Assembly (NCBI GenBank): GCA_045639325.1
Contig: JAZUCU010000053.1
Span: forward strand, 1 to 38,964
Length of the DNA stretch: 38,964 nt
Direction of reading: 5' to 3'
Source: RGIG8244 sp045639325
Lineage (GTDB): Bacteria; Verrucomicrobiota; Lentisphaeria; Victivallales; UBA1829
Shown here: positions 8,642 through 17,304 of the stretch, in pieces
How positions within the stretch are numbered: the stretch's first letter is position 1
Layout of the letters: every line of letters starts with the position of its first letter
Translations under genes and position numbers: made by a program
The notes under the pieces: model-generated
Database searches by the model: none
What the model was told of the DNA's origin: nothing
What the model saw: the letters and a program-made list of their open reading frames with translations, nothing else

Positions 8642-9418
8642 TTACTTGATTACGTTTGCATATTTTTCCATGATTGCGGAACAATTGGCTCCGATGGCAC
8701 TGACATCGGCACCGCAGTTGACAAAGTCGAAACCTTCTTCGTAGCACTGTTCCAGACTGGGCAGGGAAACCGTACCGGCAAACTTGCCGTATTTGTGTGC
8801 AGTTTCCACAATCAGCTTGCGGACACGGTGGATTTCCGGATGATCGAATTCCGCCGGATGACCGATTGCATGGCTGAAATCCCCGGGACCGAAGAAGATC
8901 ATGTCGATTCCATCCAGCTGGCAGATTTTATCCAGTTCGCTCAGCGGTTCCGGATCTTCGATCTGAACGATGACAAGACGGTTTTCGTTCATGAAACGGA
9001 TGTATTCCTTAAAGTCCAGTTTGCAGTAAAGTCCATCCGCATTGCCGCCATCGACCGGTCTCAAACCGAGGGGCTGGAAACGGACGGTATGAACCAGTTC
9101 TTTTGCTTCTTCGTAACTCATCAGATGAGGAACCATGATCCCGGTCGCATCGGCTTCCAGCGGGCGGATATAATCGCTGTAAGAACCTTTTGCCACGCGC
9201 ACAATACAATCGCAATCGTAGGCTTTTGCAGCCAAAATCTGATTGCACATGGTGCTGTGATCGGTCGGAACATGTTCCTGACAGATCCAGATGGCATCAA
9301 AACCGGACAATGCTGCGATTTCGGCAGCGCGGGGACAGCCCAGATTCAATTTGTAAGAGATGGCTTTCTGCCCTTTTCTCATTTTTTCAAGGACACGGGA
9401 TTTACGGGGTGTGATCAT
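8642..9418 (-). CDS. HpcH/HpaI-family aldolase
   Basis: The 258-residue protein is full length for class II HpcH/HpaI aldolases, which cleave 2-keto-3-deoxy acids or 4-hydroxy-2-oxo acids to pyruvate plus an aldehyde using a divalent metal. Expected residues are in place: H49 in QEHVP (general base region), R74 in CIVRV (carboxylate binding), E154 in QIEDPE and D180 in GPGDF (metal ligands), and the P-H motif in MVPHL. It is the second gene of the minus operon, 28 bp after the GntR gene, with AGAAGGA as ribosome-binding site. Beside the SDR and Gfo/Idh-like genes it suggests a non-phosphorylative sugar-acid route ending in retro-aldol cleavage. That pathway is inferred. Confidence 0.85.
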   Translation of the reverse strand: MITPRKSRVLEKMRKGQKAISYKLNLGCPRAAEIAALSGFDAIWICQEHVPTDHSTMCNQILAAKAYDCDCIVRVAKGSYSDYIRPLEADATGIMVPHLMSYEEAKELVHTVRFQPLGLRPVDGGNADGLYCKLDFKEYIRFMNENRLVIVQIEDPEPLSELDKICQLDGIDMIFFGPGDFSHAIGHPAEFDHPEIHRVRKLIVETAHKYGKFAGTVSLPSLEQCYEEGFDFVNCGADVSAIGANCSAIMEKYANVIK

Positions 9419-9446
9419 ACTTCTTTTCCTTCTGTTATGTTATTTT

Positions 9447-10157
9447 TTATTTACCGTCTTCTTTGTTGAAATAACTCTGCAGGTGAGAACGGATCAAGTC
9501 GGTCAGGTTCTCCAAATCTTTCTTTTCGAGGGCTTTTACCATGTCGTAATGTTCCTGATAACCGGTTTCCCGTCGGTTGATAAAGAAATGTTCCTCGTGG
9601 AATTCTTTTTCAAAAAATTCAATCACCAATGGAATCATGGAGTCAATGAGTGCATTATGACTGAGCTTCATGATTTTGGTATGGAATTCGATATCCGCTT
9701 CCTGCAGCAGATTTTCATTTTTACCACTTTTCGTTTTGCACTTTTTGGAAAGAGTACAGATTTTCTCACATAACGCATTTAATTCTTCAATATCCTGTGC
9801 GGTAACATGTTCAATGGCACGTTCCGCGCACCCCAGTTCCAGCGTGAGACGCAAATGCGCCAAATCCTGAAAGGTGTGGGGTGAAATCGCAAGAAACGGT
9901 TTGTACCCGGCATACGCATCGTTGGGCATGAGCCGGGTGACAACGGCGCCGGTTTTCGGTTTGGATTCGATGATTCCGAGAGTGCGGAAATGCTGCAATG
10001 CCTCACGGGTGATATTTCTGCTGATCTGCAGTTGTTCTGCAAGTTCCCGTTCACTGGGCAGTGCATCGCCGACATGCATATTTTCTGCAATATATTTGCC
10101 GATCGTCTCAATGGTAATATCCACTGTATTTTTACATTTTACCGGTTGCAATACCAT
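9447..10157 (-). CDS. GntR-family transcriptional regulator, FCD (FadR) subfamily
   Basis: A 236-residue regulator with an N-terminal winged HTH (about residues 12-75; GDALPSERELAEQLQISRNITREAL) and a C-terminal helical FCD ligand domain (about 90-225) with the metal-site type pattern D-x-x-F-H (ADIEFHTKIM). It is the first gene of the minus operon, so it likely senses a pathway intermediate and controls its own operon and the divergent SDR gene. An 11-bp perfect inverted repeat fitting the FadR-family operator consensus lies about 30 bp ahead of its ATG (10157). AAGGAAAG at about 8 nt upstream serves as ribosome-binding site. Confidence 0.88.
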   Translation of the reverse strand: MVLQPVKCKNTVDITIETIGKYIAENMHVGDALPSERELAEQLQISRNITREALQHFRTLGIIESKPKTGAVVTRLMPNDAYAGYKPFLAISPHTFQDLAHLRLTLELGCAERAIEHVTAQDIEELNALCEKICTLSKKCKTKSGKNENLLQEADIEFHTKIMKLSHNALIDSMIPLVIEFFEKEFHEEHFFINRRETGYQEHYDMVKALEKKDLENLTDLIRSHLQSYFNKEDGK

Positions 10158-10186
10158 GATCCATTCTTTCCTTGTTATTTCAATCT

Positions 10187-10197
10187 GGTACTACCAT
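10187..10197. promoter_or_regulatory. FadR/FCD-type GntR operator TGGTACTACCA
   Basis: The sequence TGGTA-C-TACCA is a perfect 11-bp inverted repeat and matches the T-N-G-T-N3-A-C-N-A operator consensus of the FadR subfamily. The larger frame ATCTGG (10183-10188) / CCAGAT (10202-10207) is also inverted. It lies between the GntR start codon and the candidate minus-strand promoter, a position suited to autorepression. Confidence 0.65.
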
Positions 10198-10246
10198 ACA
10201 CCCAGATGAAACAAAAATCAAGCATTAACCTTAAAAAAATGCAAAA

Positions 10247-10272
10247 ATTATATAGAATTTCAAGAAAAATTC
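10247..10272 (-). promoter_or_regulatory. Candidate minus-operon promoter with overlapping inverted repeat
   Basis: On the minus strand a consensus TATAAT (10252-10247) is present; no good -35 is seen, CATGAA at 17 nt being the best. An inverted repeat GAATTT (10255-10260) / AAATTC (10267-10272) covers the spacer just upstream of the -10, as an operator would. A start near 10240 would leave a leader of about 80 nt containing the TGGTACTACCA site. Confidence 0.4.
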
Positions 10273-10306
10273 ATGTTTTTTTATAAAAAATCAATATTTT
10301 TATTGC

Positions 10307-10355
10307 AAATTCTATGGAATTTAACTTGACAATAGCGCATCCATTATTATATTAT
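10307..10355 (+). promoter_or_regulatory. SDR-operon promoter with adjacent inverted repeat
   Basis: TTGACA at 10326-10331 is followed after 18 nt by TATTAT (10350-10355), or after 16 nt by TATATT. Directly upstream, AAATTC-TATG-GAATTT (10307-10322) is a perfect 6-bp inverted repeat that ends 3 nt before the -35. It is well placed for an activator or repressor acting on the divergent pair of operons. Confidence 0.55.
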
Positions 10356-10398
10356 CCGGTAGATATAACGCTCACAAGACAGATCGGAGTAAAATTCT

Positions 10399-11220
10399 AT
10401 GGAAAATGATAACAGAACGGATTCTTCCTTGCAGGGACTGCTTTCGTTGAAAGGCAGAATCGCTTTGGTCACCGGCGGTTGCCGTAATTTCGGCGCAGAA
10501 ATGGCAGTCGGATTGGCAGAAGCCGGAGCAACCGTAGCCGTCACCGCCCGCGAATTCAACCGGGCAAAAGACGGTGCCGCCGCATTGAAAGAGCAGACAG
10601 GTTTTGATTTTGTACCTTTTGAACTGGAACTGACCGATGAAAATTCCGTGCAGAAGCTGTTTCAGGATATCAAAGAACAGTTCGGCAGACTGGATGTACT
10701 CGTCAACAACGCAGGCGGTCACTCCAAAACCGCTTGCGGATTGCTGGAAAAGGAAAGTCTGCAGGGCTGGAATGATTTCATCGGCTCCAACATGACCGGT
10801 ACGTTCCTCATGCTCCGCGAATATGCACGCCTGATGATGCCTTTGCGCAGCGGAAGCGTCATCAATATTGCATCCATGGCTGGATTGGTCGGGCGTGACC
10901 GCTCCATTTACGGGGACGATATGACGCCGAACCCCATTGCTTATTCAGCAGCAAAAGCCGGTATGATCGGGTTGACAACCGACTCTGCCGCCTATCTCGG
11001 GCCGTATGGGATCCGTGTCAATGCCATTTCACCCGGCGGTTTTGAACGGACTCAGCCGGAACATTTTATCCGCGATTACTCCAATCTGACCATGCTGAAA
11101 CGTATGGGCAGAGGCGGATTTGACTTGAAAGGTGCCGTTGCGTTTCTTGCTTCGGATGCAGCGGCATATATTACGGGTCACAATCTTGTGATCGACGGCG
11201 GTTTTACAAAATATAAATAA
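10399..11220 (+). CDS. Short-chain dehydrogenase/reductase (SDR)
   Basis: A 273-residue classical SDR that oxidises or reduces an alcohol/ketone with NAD(P). The Rossmann glycine motif is TGGCRNFG (25-32), the structural NNAG motif is at 103-106, and the catalytic triad is S159 (IASMAG), Y182 and K186 (AYSAAK). SPGGF after residue 210 is the usual P-G loop. It resembles gluconate 5-dehydrogenase / sugar dehydrogenase SDRs. It is the first gene of the plus operon, 12 bp before the Gfo/Idh-like gene, and is divergent from the GntR-aldolase operon. A sugar or sugar acid is the likely substrate, from context. Its start codon lies inside the third copy of AAATTCTAT. Confidence 0.87.
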   Translation: MENDNRTDSSLQGLLSLKGRIALVTGGCRNFGAEMAVGLAEAGATVAVTAREFNRAKDGAAALKEQTGFDFVPFELELTDENSVQKLFQDIKEQFGRLDVLVNNAGGHSKTACGLLEKESLQGWNDFIGSNMTGTFLMLREYARLMMPLRSGSVINIASMAGLVGRDRSIYGDDMTPNPIAYSAAKAGMIGLTTDSAAYLGPYGIRVNAISPGGFERTQPEHFIRDYSNLTMLKRMGRGGFDLKGAVAFLASDAAAYITGHNLVIDGGFTKYK

Positions 11221-11232
11221 GGAATCAGAACG

Positions 11233-12189
11233 ATGCTTAATTTCGGAATGGTTGGAATGAATCCGGGGAATGGACACCCCTATTCTTTCACAGCCGTATT
11301 CAATGGTTTTGATCCGGATGCCCTGGAAAAACAGTGTGATTTTCCCATCATCTGCAAGTATTTGAAGGAACATCACCGCAACCGGACATTCATTCCGGAT
11401 GCACGGGTATCCCACATCTGGACGCAAGATCGTGCCCTTTCGGAAAAAGTCGCCGCCGTCTCCCGGATCCCCAATATTGCGGAAAGTCTGGAGCAATTGG
11501 TGGAGCAAACAGACGGGGTCATTTTCGCCCGGGATGATATCTGGAATCACTTTGAAATGGCACGGTTCATTTTCCGCACCGGCAAGCCCGTTTATATGGA
11601 TAAACTCCTTTGTGCGACAAAGGAAGAACTGAAGACCTGGAGCCGGGAAATTCCCGCTGATTATCCGCTCTTCACCGCATCCAGTTTCCGTTTTGCACCG
11701 CTGGTGAAAGCGGCAGCGGCAACGATTGCAGAGAAGAAACCGATGATGGTGCATGGCGTCAGCCCCTGTATCTGGATCCGTTACGCACCCCATCTGCTGG
11801 ATGCATTGTTTACTGTTTGCGGCAGGGATGTGGTCAGCGTACAGAATTCGGGCATGGATAAGAAGGATATTGTCACCCTGACTTTTGCGGATGGTTTGCA
11901 GGCTGTGCTGGAAGTTTACGAAGGTATGGCGTTGCCCATGGGACTCAAATTCCGTTTTGCAGCCCCGGATACGGCATTGGAAGTCCCGTACACGGATCCC
12001 ACACTGGAATCTTATTTTCTGAGTATTGCAGAAATGATGAAAGAGTTTACCGCCATGGTCACGCAGGATACAAGACCGGTCACCTGGCAGGAAACGCTGT
12101 TGATGAACCGTGTTGTCCTTGCAGGCATCGAATCCCGCGAAAACGGCGGCATAAAGATTATGCTGGATCAATTTCTGAACGATTTATAA
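11233..12189 (+). CDS. Gfo/Idh/MocA-like oxidoreductase (divergent)
   Basis: A 318-residue protein with the two-domain plan of the Gfo/Idh/MocA family: an N-terminal Rossmann domain (about 1-125) with 'LEQLVEQTDGVIFARDD' and the lysine segment KPVYMDKLLCATKEE (the E-K-P-L-A/C equivalent, here D-K-L-L-C), then a C-terminal alpha/beta domain. The glycine loop near the start is atypical (GMVGMNPGNGHPY), with an added insertion before the first helix, so NAD binding may be altered. Family members oxidise sugars, inositols or glycosidic positions. Translated just after the SDR gene with AAGGA upstream. The substrate is unknown. Confidence 0.72.
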   Translation: MLNFGMVGMNPGNGHPYSFTAVFNGFDPDALEKQCDFPIICKYLKEHHRNRTFIPDARVSHIWTQDRALSEKVAAVSRIPNIAESLEQLVEQTDGVIFARDDIWNHFEMARFIFRTGKPVYMDKLLCATKEELKTWSREIPADYPLFTASSFRFAPLVKAAAATIAEKKPMMVHGVSPCIWIRYAPHLLDALFTVCGRDVVSVQNSGMDKKDIVTLTFADGLQAVLEVYEGMALPMGLKFRFAAPDTALEVPYTDPTLESYFLSIAEMMKEFTAMVTQDTRPVTWQETLLMNRVVLAGIESRENGGIKIMLDQFLNDL

Positions 12190-12312
12190 TTTAACATAAA
12201 ACTGTAAACCAAAGGAGACAAAGTAACAACTGCACTTTATCCCGTTCAGCCCGACCAACAAGTTTAACATTCCATTTCAACATAACAAAATTTTTATGAA
12301 AGGAAGACAACA

Positions 12313-13077
12313 ATGAAAAAAGATTTTTCAACCACAGTACAAAATGTAATCCGCTCCCGCTTTACATTGATTGAACTTCTCGTCGTCATTGCGATTATCG
12401 CCATTCTCGCAGGTATGCTGCTCCCCGCACTCAGCTCTGCACGCAAATACGCGCAGACTACTGCCTGTGCCAATAAAACAAAACAGATGGGCTCCTATAT
12501 CAACCGCTATGCCAGCGATTATGATGGTTATCTGATGGGGCCGCACAGATCAAATAAAGAACCGATGAGCGGTCAGGAACGCTGGGCTGTCACCTGGGCA
12601 AAATACATGGATGTCCCCTACGATAAAGCACGTCAGCCCATGGTCAATGCACAGGTCAACCATTGCCCGGTTATCGGAGCACATGACCTGGCAGCTGCCA
12701 GCATCAACAACAAGACCTACATTGCCCAGGGACGTGGGTATGAACTCACTTACGGCTGGAACTATGGGATCAACGCTTATTATCTGATTGCGACGAATGC
12801 AGATGAAACCGGGAATAAAGCCGGTGACCGTCTGCCGATCCATAAAATTAAAAATGCATCTGTCCGTTTCCTCCTTGCCGATGCCAATGCTTACGGGATC
12901 GAACCTGGTTTGCAGCATACACTCAGAGAAGATAACATCTCTCCCCGTCATAACAAAAAGGCAACTTATCTGTTCTTCGATGGTCACTCTGAACTCCGTA
13001 ATCCGTATATAATGACCAAAGAAGTCTACATGAATCCGAATTTTGTTTCCGGTAAATACAGCACATATTTCCAATAA
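12313..13077 (+). CDS. Pseudopilin-like protein with prepilin-type N-terminal domain and H-X9-DG motif
   Basis: A 254-residue protein with a short basic leader, then a prepilin-type cleavage/methylation site (R-F-T-L-I-E) and a hydrophobic helix ending at AGMLLPALSSARKYA. The residue before the cleaved Phe is Arg rather than Gly, as is common in Lentisphaerota copies. The C-terminal H-X9-DG motif is visible as HNKKATYLFFDG. Such proteins occur in very many copies in Lentisphaerota and Planctomycetes, often next to glycosidases, and are thought to form or decorate surface structures; the function is unproven. The ATG at 12313 is preceded by AAAGGAAG. The 123-bp gap upstream suggests a possible separate start of transcription. 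Confidence 0.85.
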   Translation: MKKDFSTTVQNVIRSRFTLIELLVVIAIIAILAGMLLPALSSARKYAQTTACANKTKQMGSYINRYASDYDGYLMGPHRSNKEPMSGQERWAVTWAKYMDVPYDKARQPMVNAQVNHCPVIGAHDLAAASINNKTYIAQGRGYELTYGWNYGINAYYLIATNADETGNKAGDRLPIHKIKNASVRFLLADANAYGIEPGLQHTLREDNISPRHNKKATYLFFDGHSELRNPYIMTKEVYMNPNFVSGKYSTYFQ

Positions 13078-13110
13078 TTTCCGGTATTTTTCACAAGAAA
13101 GGCTATCAAT

Positions 13111-14277
13111 ATGTTTCAAAAAATTTCCGAATCCCTGATCTATCGGGATCCTGAATTTTACAGCTCTTTTCCCGGAATCGCCAATCTGGGTAACGGTGAA
13201 TTGTTCATCGTGTTCCGCCGCGCGCCCTGTTATAGCGGCTTGCCCGGTGTGTCTCCGGATTGGGTCGCCCATTTGGACCGGAATTCAAAGCTCATGTATA
13301 TGCGTTCCCATGATAACGGCAAAACATGGGATAAACCCCGCCTGCTCTATGCTCCGCCCATCGGAGCCGCACAGGACGGCGGCGTGATGTTCGATGGCAA
13401 AACGCTTTTTGTCAACAGTTTCCACTGGGGCAATCTGCCCGATCATGTCATCAAAACATTGCGGGATAACGGTCAGGATGAATACATTTTCTCCGCATAC
13501 GGCGGTTCCAACGTGGCAACCGTACTGGGCTCATTCGTCCTGCGCAGTACCGATGGCGGAAAAGAATGGGATGGCCCGTTCCTGCCCGATCCTCTGCCGG
13601 GTTACCCCGACGTTTACCCGGGCAGACCGTTGCGCATGCATAACCGTGCCAATATCATCCGTTTGCCGGATGACAGACTGTTGTATCCCGGTCAGGCACT
13701 CCATTACCGTCCCCAGTATTCCTCCTCCGTTGTGGTATACGAAAGTCGGGACAATGGCGAAACCTGGCAATATCTTGCCACACCCGCAGCCGATAACGGC
13801 GTGGCAGTATTCGAAGAACCCTGCATCACGCTGACGGACAGCGGAAAAGTTGTCCTGCTGATCCGTACACACAAAAGTCCCTCCGGCGAAGAATATCCCG
13901 ATGAAGCAGGTACAAAACGTGCCAGATTGTGGAGATGTGAATCTGCGGACGGCGGACGCACCTGGACGGAACCGGTCGACTTGGGCATTCACGGCGAACC
14001 GGCAGCGACCTGTCGTATGGATGACGGCAGAATTCTGGTTACATACGGTTATCGCATGGATCCCTTCGGTGTCCGTGCAAGAATCTGTAATCCGGAAATG
14101 ACGGATATTGCCGAAGCGGAAGAAATTATTATCCGCGATGATGCCACCCGGCCCGACTGCGGTTATCCGTGGGTTGCGGCACTTGGGAACAACCAATATA
14201 TCATCGTATACTATATGAATCCTCTGGGAACAGGCAGTGCCGGCGGCATTTATGTCACAACGGCAGAAATCAAATAA
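13111..14277 (+). CDS. Sialidase-fold (BNR/Asp-box) protein
   Basis: A 388-residue beta-propeller of the sialidase superfamily. Four Asp boxes are visible: SHDNGKTW, STDGGKEW, SRDNGETW and SADGGRTW, giving the regular blade spacing. The N-terminus (LIYRDPEFYSSFPGIANLGNGEL) is the usual first blade of these proteins. No signal peptide is present. It is a distant relative of the protein at 4487-5635, so the locus carries two sialidase-fold enzymes on opposite strands. They need not be sialidases; no sialic-acid genes (nanA, nanE, nanK type) are in the window. It is 33 bp after the pseudopilin-like gene and 23 bp before the GH123-like gene. Confidence 0.75.
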   Translation: MFQKISESLIYRDPEFYSSFPGIANLGNGELFIVFRRAPCYSGLPGVSPDWVAHLDRNSKLMYMRSHDNGKTWDKPRLLYAPPIGAAQDGGVMFDGKTLFVNSFHWGNLPDHVIKTLRDNGQDEYIFSAYGGSNVATVLGSFVLRSTDGGKEWDGPFLPDPLPGYPDVYPGRPLRMHNRANIIRLPDDRLLYPGQALHYRPQYSSSVVVYESRDNGETWQYLATPAADNGVAVFEEPCITLTDSGKVVLLIRTHKSPSGEEYPDEAGTKRARLWRCESADGGRTWTEPVDLGIHGEPAATCRMDDGRILVTYGYRMDPFGVRARICNPEMTDIAEAEEIIIRDDATRPDCGYPWVAALGNNQYIIVYYMNPLGTGSAGGIYVTTAEIK

Positions 14278-14300
14278 TCAATCACCTCAGGAGTAAAACA

Positions 14301-17288
14301 ATGAAAAAAATTTATGCAGGCGTGTTATGCCTTTCTGCGTTAGCCAACGCTTACGCAATGGACTGGCAATGCAAGGATGGAACCGGCAATAAAGTGGTCA
14401 AAGACCATGATAATACCACAAAAATGCACCTCTTCATCCGCACCCCCGATAAAGTGGACTGGGCACGGGAAGACGACCGCGGCTATTTTCTGTCCTATAA
14501 CGGCGGTACCGTATCCCGCCCCATGACTCCCAAAATGAAATTCCCGGACGGTATGGAGATCAATATCCGTTTCTCCGTGGACCTCAAGAAAGCAAGAGCG
14601 GAAAAAGTTCACGGCGGATGGCTCCCCCTGATCACGGCACAGAATTATGATAAAGGTTATGCCGTCTGGATCCGGAAAGATGGCAATCTGCTTGTCTGTT
14701 TCCCCGGCACAACCAACTGGTATAAAGCCATTCCCGCCGGCATTCAGGAAATGCGTGATTATGACTTGAGAATCATCCGCGGTCAGGAACGGGTGCAGGT
14801 TATTCTCAACAACAAAATCATTGCCGATTATGCTTCCAAAGGCAAAGTCAAAGATCCCGGCCCGAACGCTCATTTCTATCTGGGTTCTCTCGGTCCCCGC
14901 ACCTTCTTCGGCAACATTTATTTCTGCTCCATCAAGCCCTTCAAACCCGGTTCTTTTGTCACAAGTCAGACCAAGGCAGCGGTAAAGAAAGAAACATATC
15001 CCGCCTATGAAATCAAGGATAACAAAGCTCTGGGCATCAAAGATCCAGCAGGAACTGTGATCATTTCCGACTTCGGCAAATTCTCTCCCGCACCGAAAAA
15101 GATTGTCGGGCATGCTTCCTATTACGGATGGAGCTGGCGTAAATGCGACTTCTTCCTGCCTCAGAGCCCCGGTGCGTTGTTCTCCCCCATGGACCCCAAC
15201 GACATGGATATTTTCTCTTACAACCCCGGTTTGAAAGGGAATTATGACGTTTATCTCGGACTCCGTGCCACCAGTTCCGAAACCGACCTGGTGTTTGCCG
15301 TCCCAGATGAAAAAACACGTTATCGCGTCCAGATCGGCCGGTCCGGTCCGGCACGTCACCCCAATACCGAAGTCCTGATTGCAAAAAATGTGCGGATGGA
15401 TGACGGCAAAGTCTTCTTCTTCCCCGGCAGTCACATGTTCCTGGGCTATGTCAAACTGATTCCGTCCAATAATCCCCGCAAGAAAGATTATCCGAAATGG
15501 AAATGCGTCACAGTCAGCCGCACCAACGGGAACTGCTCAGACCGAAATCAGGAAGAAGTCCGCAAAGCCCTCAAGAGCGGACACCTGAAAGAACGCCATT
15601 TTGTCGGCAACAAGGTTACAAAAAACATCTCCGCTTCCTCACAGAAACGCGGATACGTTCTGTTCCAGCAGGATTGGATGGATCTCTGTTTTGAACACGT
15701 TGCACCGGCCGTCGATCCCGGTAAAGTCACGCTGAAACTGAAAGCAGCGAAAGGCGAATATGAACCGGTCACTCTCGGTGTTCACGGCTTGAAAGATTGC
15801 GGCAAAATCACATTGACCGGCGGCGACCAGTTCAAAAAAGCCGGAATCAAAGTGGATATCACAACTGCGCTCTCTTTCCCGAAACGTACCACCAACTATG
15901 TCCGCCACTCTGAATTTGTTGTCGCTCCCCAGTGTTTGGAACGTACCAATACTGCCGTGCTGAAAAAAGGCAAAACAAAACAGTTCTGGATCACTGTCAA
16001 AGTCCCGGAAAACATGAAAGCCGGGATTTATCGCGACAATCTGGTATTGACCTCCGCCAATGGTAAGGAACTCGTCCCCGTTGAATTGGAAGTCCGCCCG
16101 TTCAAATTGGATTCCATCGGCAAAAACCGTACCGCGTTGTTTGCCACCCGCACGGTCTGGAAAGACAAACTCGGATACGAAAAAGTCATCCGCGAAATGG
16201 GTGAACACGGGCTGAATACGCTGATTATTGTGGAAATGATCAAAGACTTGATGCCGTGGGAAATCGATGCCGACGGCAAAGCGGTCATTGACCCGAAAAA
16301 TCCCGAAGGAGTCAAACTGATTCAGGTCATGAAAGAAGCCGGAATCAAAACCCTGATTATCCCCACACAGCCTTTGGTTTTTGAAATTTTCGGTCAGAAA
16401 CATGCTGAAGATAATTTCATCAAAATCGTTTCTGCTCTGATGAAACTGGTCAAAGACAACAATGGCCCGGAACTGTATTTCTACGGCATGGATGAAGTGT
16501 TGAGCAACATGGAATGGAAATACAAAATGGCAGTCTGGGAAATCAAACTGCTGAAAAAGCTCAATGCCAGAATCTGGCATGTACATCTCTGGTACAAAAC
16601 AGCACGCCCGATCCAGAAAGAACTCGATGTCCTTTCTCCTTACGTGGATACGTTCTGCGTCCGCTACAACACCCGTAATCTCTGGTATGTGGATTCCTGG
16701 GAAACGATTCAGGCAGAAGCACATAAACGCGGTAAAGGGCTCTGGTCCTACAACGCCGATAATGCCCTTCAGTTCTCCCAGGTCGGTATGAAACGGTTCG
16801 CTTACGGCTGGTTCTTCCGTACCATCGGCGATAAAGCGGAAGGTCAGACCATGTGGGAATTCCATCGCATTTACGGTGACCCTTACAGCGACTTGGATTA
16901 TGACCATACGGACTGGGCTTATGTCTACCCGGAAAACAAGATTTACAAAGGCGGTTATTCTCTGGAATACGAAGCAACCCGCGAAGGTGTGGATGACTTG
17001 CGTTACATCTGCACGCTGGAAAACAGCATTGCGGCTGCGAAAAAGCGTGGAATCAATACAGCCTCCGCAGAAAAATTGCTTGCCGATCTCAAAAAGAGCT
17101 TTGATTTCGGTGCAAATTTCCGCAAGAAATCTCCCTTCCTGACATCTTCCTTTGCAAAGAATTGGGAAGAAAATGGAAAACGTTATTGCAGCGGACCTTA
17201 CAACCTGCCCAACGGCTGGACTTTTGCAGATTATCATACTGCGCGAGAAAAGATCGCCGCAGAAATCATCAAATTGAAACAGAAATAA
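14301..17288 (+). CDS. Secreted GH123-like glycosidase (DUF4091 domain)
   Basis: A 995-residue protein with a Sec signal peptide (MKKIYAGVLCLSALANAYA). I chose ATG 14301 because CAGGAG lies 7 nt upstream and the signal peptide starts there; the frame is open further upstream inside the previous gene. Residues about 30-230 look like a concanavalin-type sugar-binding domain, a second beta domain follows, and the C-terminal half (about 540-990) resembles GH123/DUF4091. The GH123 catalytic Asp-Glu pair is visible as D731-E732 in FYGMDEV, and the family's terminal signature appears as TREGVDDLRYI. Characterised GH123 enzymes are beta-N-acetylgalactosaminidases, so an amino-sugar glycan is a plausible substrate, but this is inference. 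It is the longest enzyme of the locus and ends at a strong terminator. Confidence 0.78.
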   Translation: MKKIYAGVLCLSALANAYAMDWQCKDGTGNKVVKDHDNTTKMHLFIRTPDKVDWAREDDRGYFLSYNGGTVSRPMTPKMKFPDGMEINIRFSVDLKKARAEKVHGGWLPLITAQNYDKGYAVWIRKDGNLLVCFPGTTNWYKAIPAGIQEMRDYDLRIIRGQERVQVILNNKIIADYASKGKVKDPGPNAHFYLGSLGPRTFFGNIYFCSIKPFKPGSFVTSQTKAAVKKETYPAYEIKDNKALGIKDPAGTVIISDFGKFSPAPKKIVGHASYYGWSWRKCDFFLPQSPGALFSPMDPNDMDIFSYNPGLKGNYDVYLGLRATSSETDLVFAVPDEKTRYRVQIGRSGPARHPNTEVLIAKNVRMDDGKVFFFPGSHMFLGYVKLIPSNNPRKKDYPKWKCVTVSRTNGNCSDRNQEEVRKALKSGHLKERHFVGNKVTKNISASSQKRGYVLFQQDWMDLCFEHVAPAVDPGKVTLKLKAAKGEYEPVTLGVHGLKDCGKITLTGGDQFKKAGIKVDITTALSFPKRTTNYVRHSEFVVAPQCLERTNTAVLKKGKTKQFWITVKVPENMKAGIYRDNLVLTSANGKELVPVELEVRPFKLDSIGKNRTALFATRTVWKDKLGYEKVIREMGEHGLNTLIIVEMIKDLMPWEIDADGKAVIDPKNPEGVKLIQVMKEAGIKTLIIPTQPLVFEIFGQKHAEDNFIKIVSALMKLVKDNNGPELYFYGMDEVLSNMEWKYKMAVWEIKLLKKLNARIWHVHLWYKTARPIQKELDVLSPYVDTFCVRYNTRNLWYVDSWETIQAEAHKRGKGLWSYNADNALQFSQVGMKRFAYGWFFRTIGDKAEGQTMWEFHRIYGDPYSDLDYDHTDWAYVYPENKIYKGGYSLEYEATREGVDDLRYICTLENSIAAAKKRGINTASAEKLLADLKKSFDFGANFRKKSPFLTSSFAKNWEENGKRYCSGPYNLPNGWTFADYHTAREKIAAEIIKLKQK

Positions 17289-17304
17289 TTTCTGAATCAC
17301 CACA

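Noticed and set aside
6260..9469. A 1069-codon open frame on the plus strand opposite the GH127-like, aminotransferase and aldolase genes
   Set aside because: It is antisense to three genes with clear family motifs and runs through their intergenic gaps. Its translation has no recognisable domain and is rich in Cys, His and Phe, typical of the reverse complement of real coding DNA.
11029..12171. A 380-codon minus-strand frame opposite the SDR and Gfo/Idh-like genes
   Set aside because: It spans two convincing genes and their gap; the Cys/His-rich composition is that of a shadow frame.
14169..14300. Upstream extension of the GH123-like frame into the previous gene
   Set aside because: A Sec signal peptide and a CAGGAG ribosome-binding site both point to ATG 14301.
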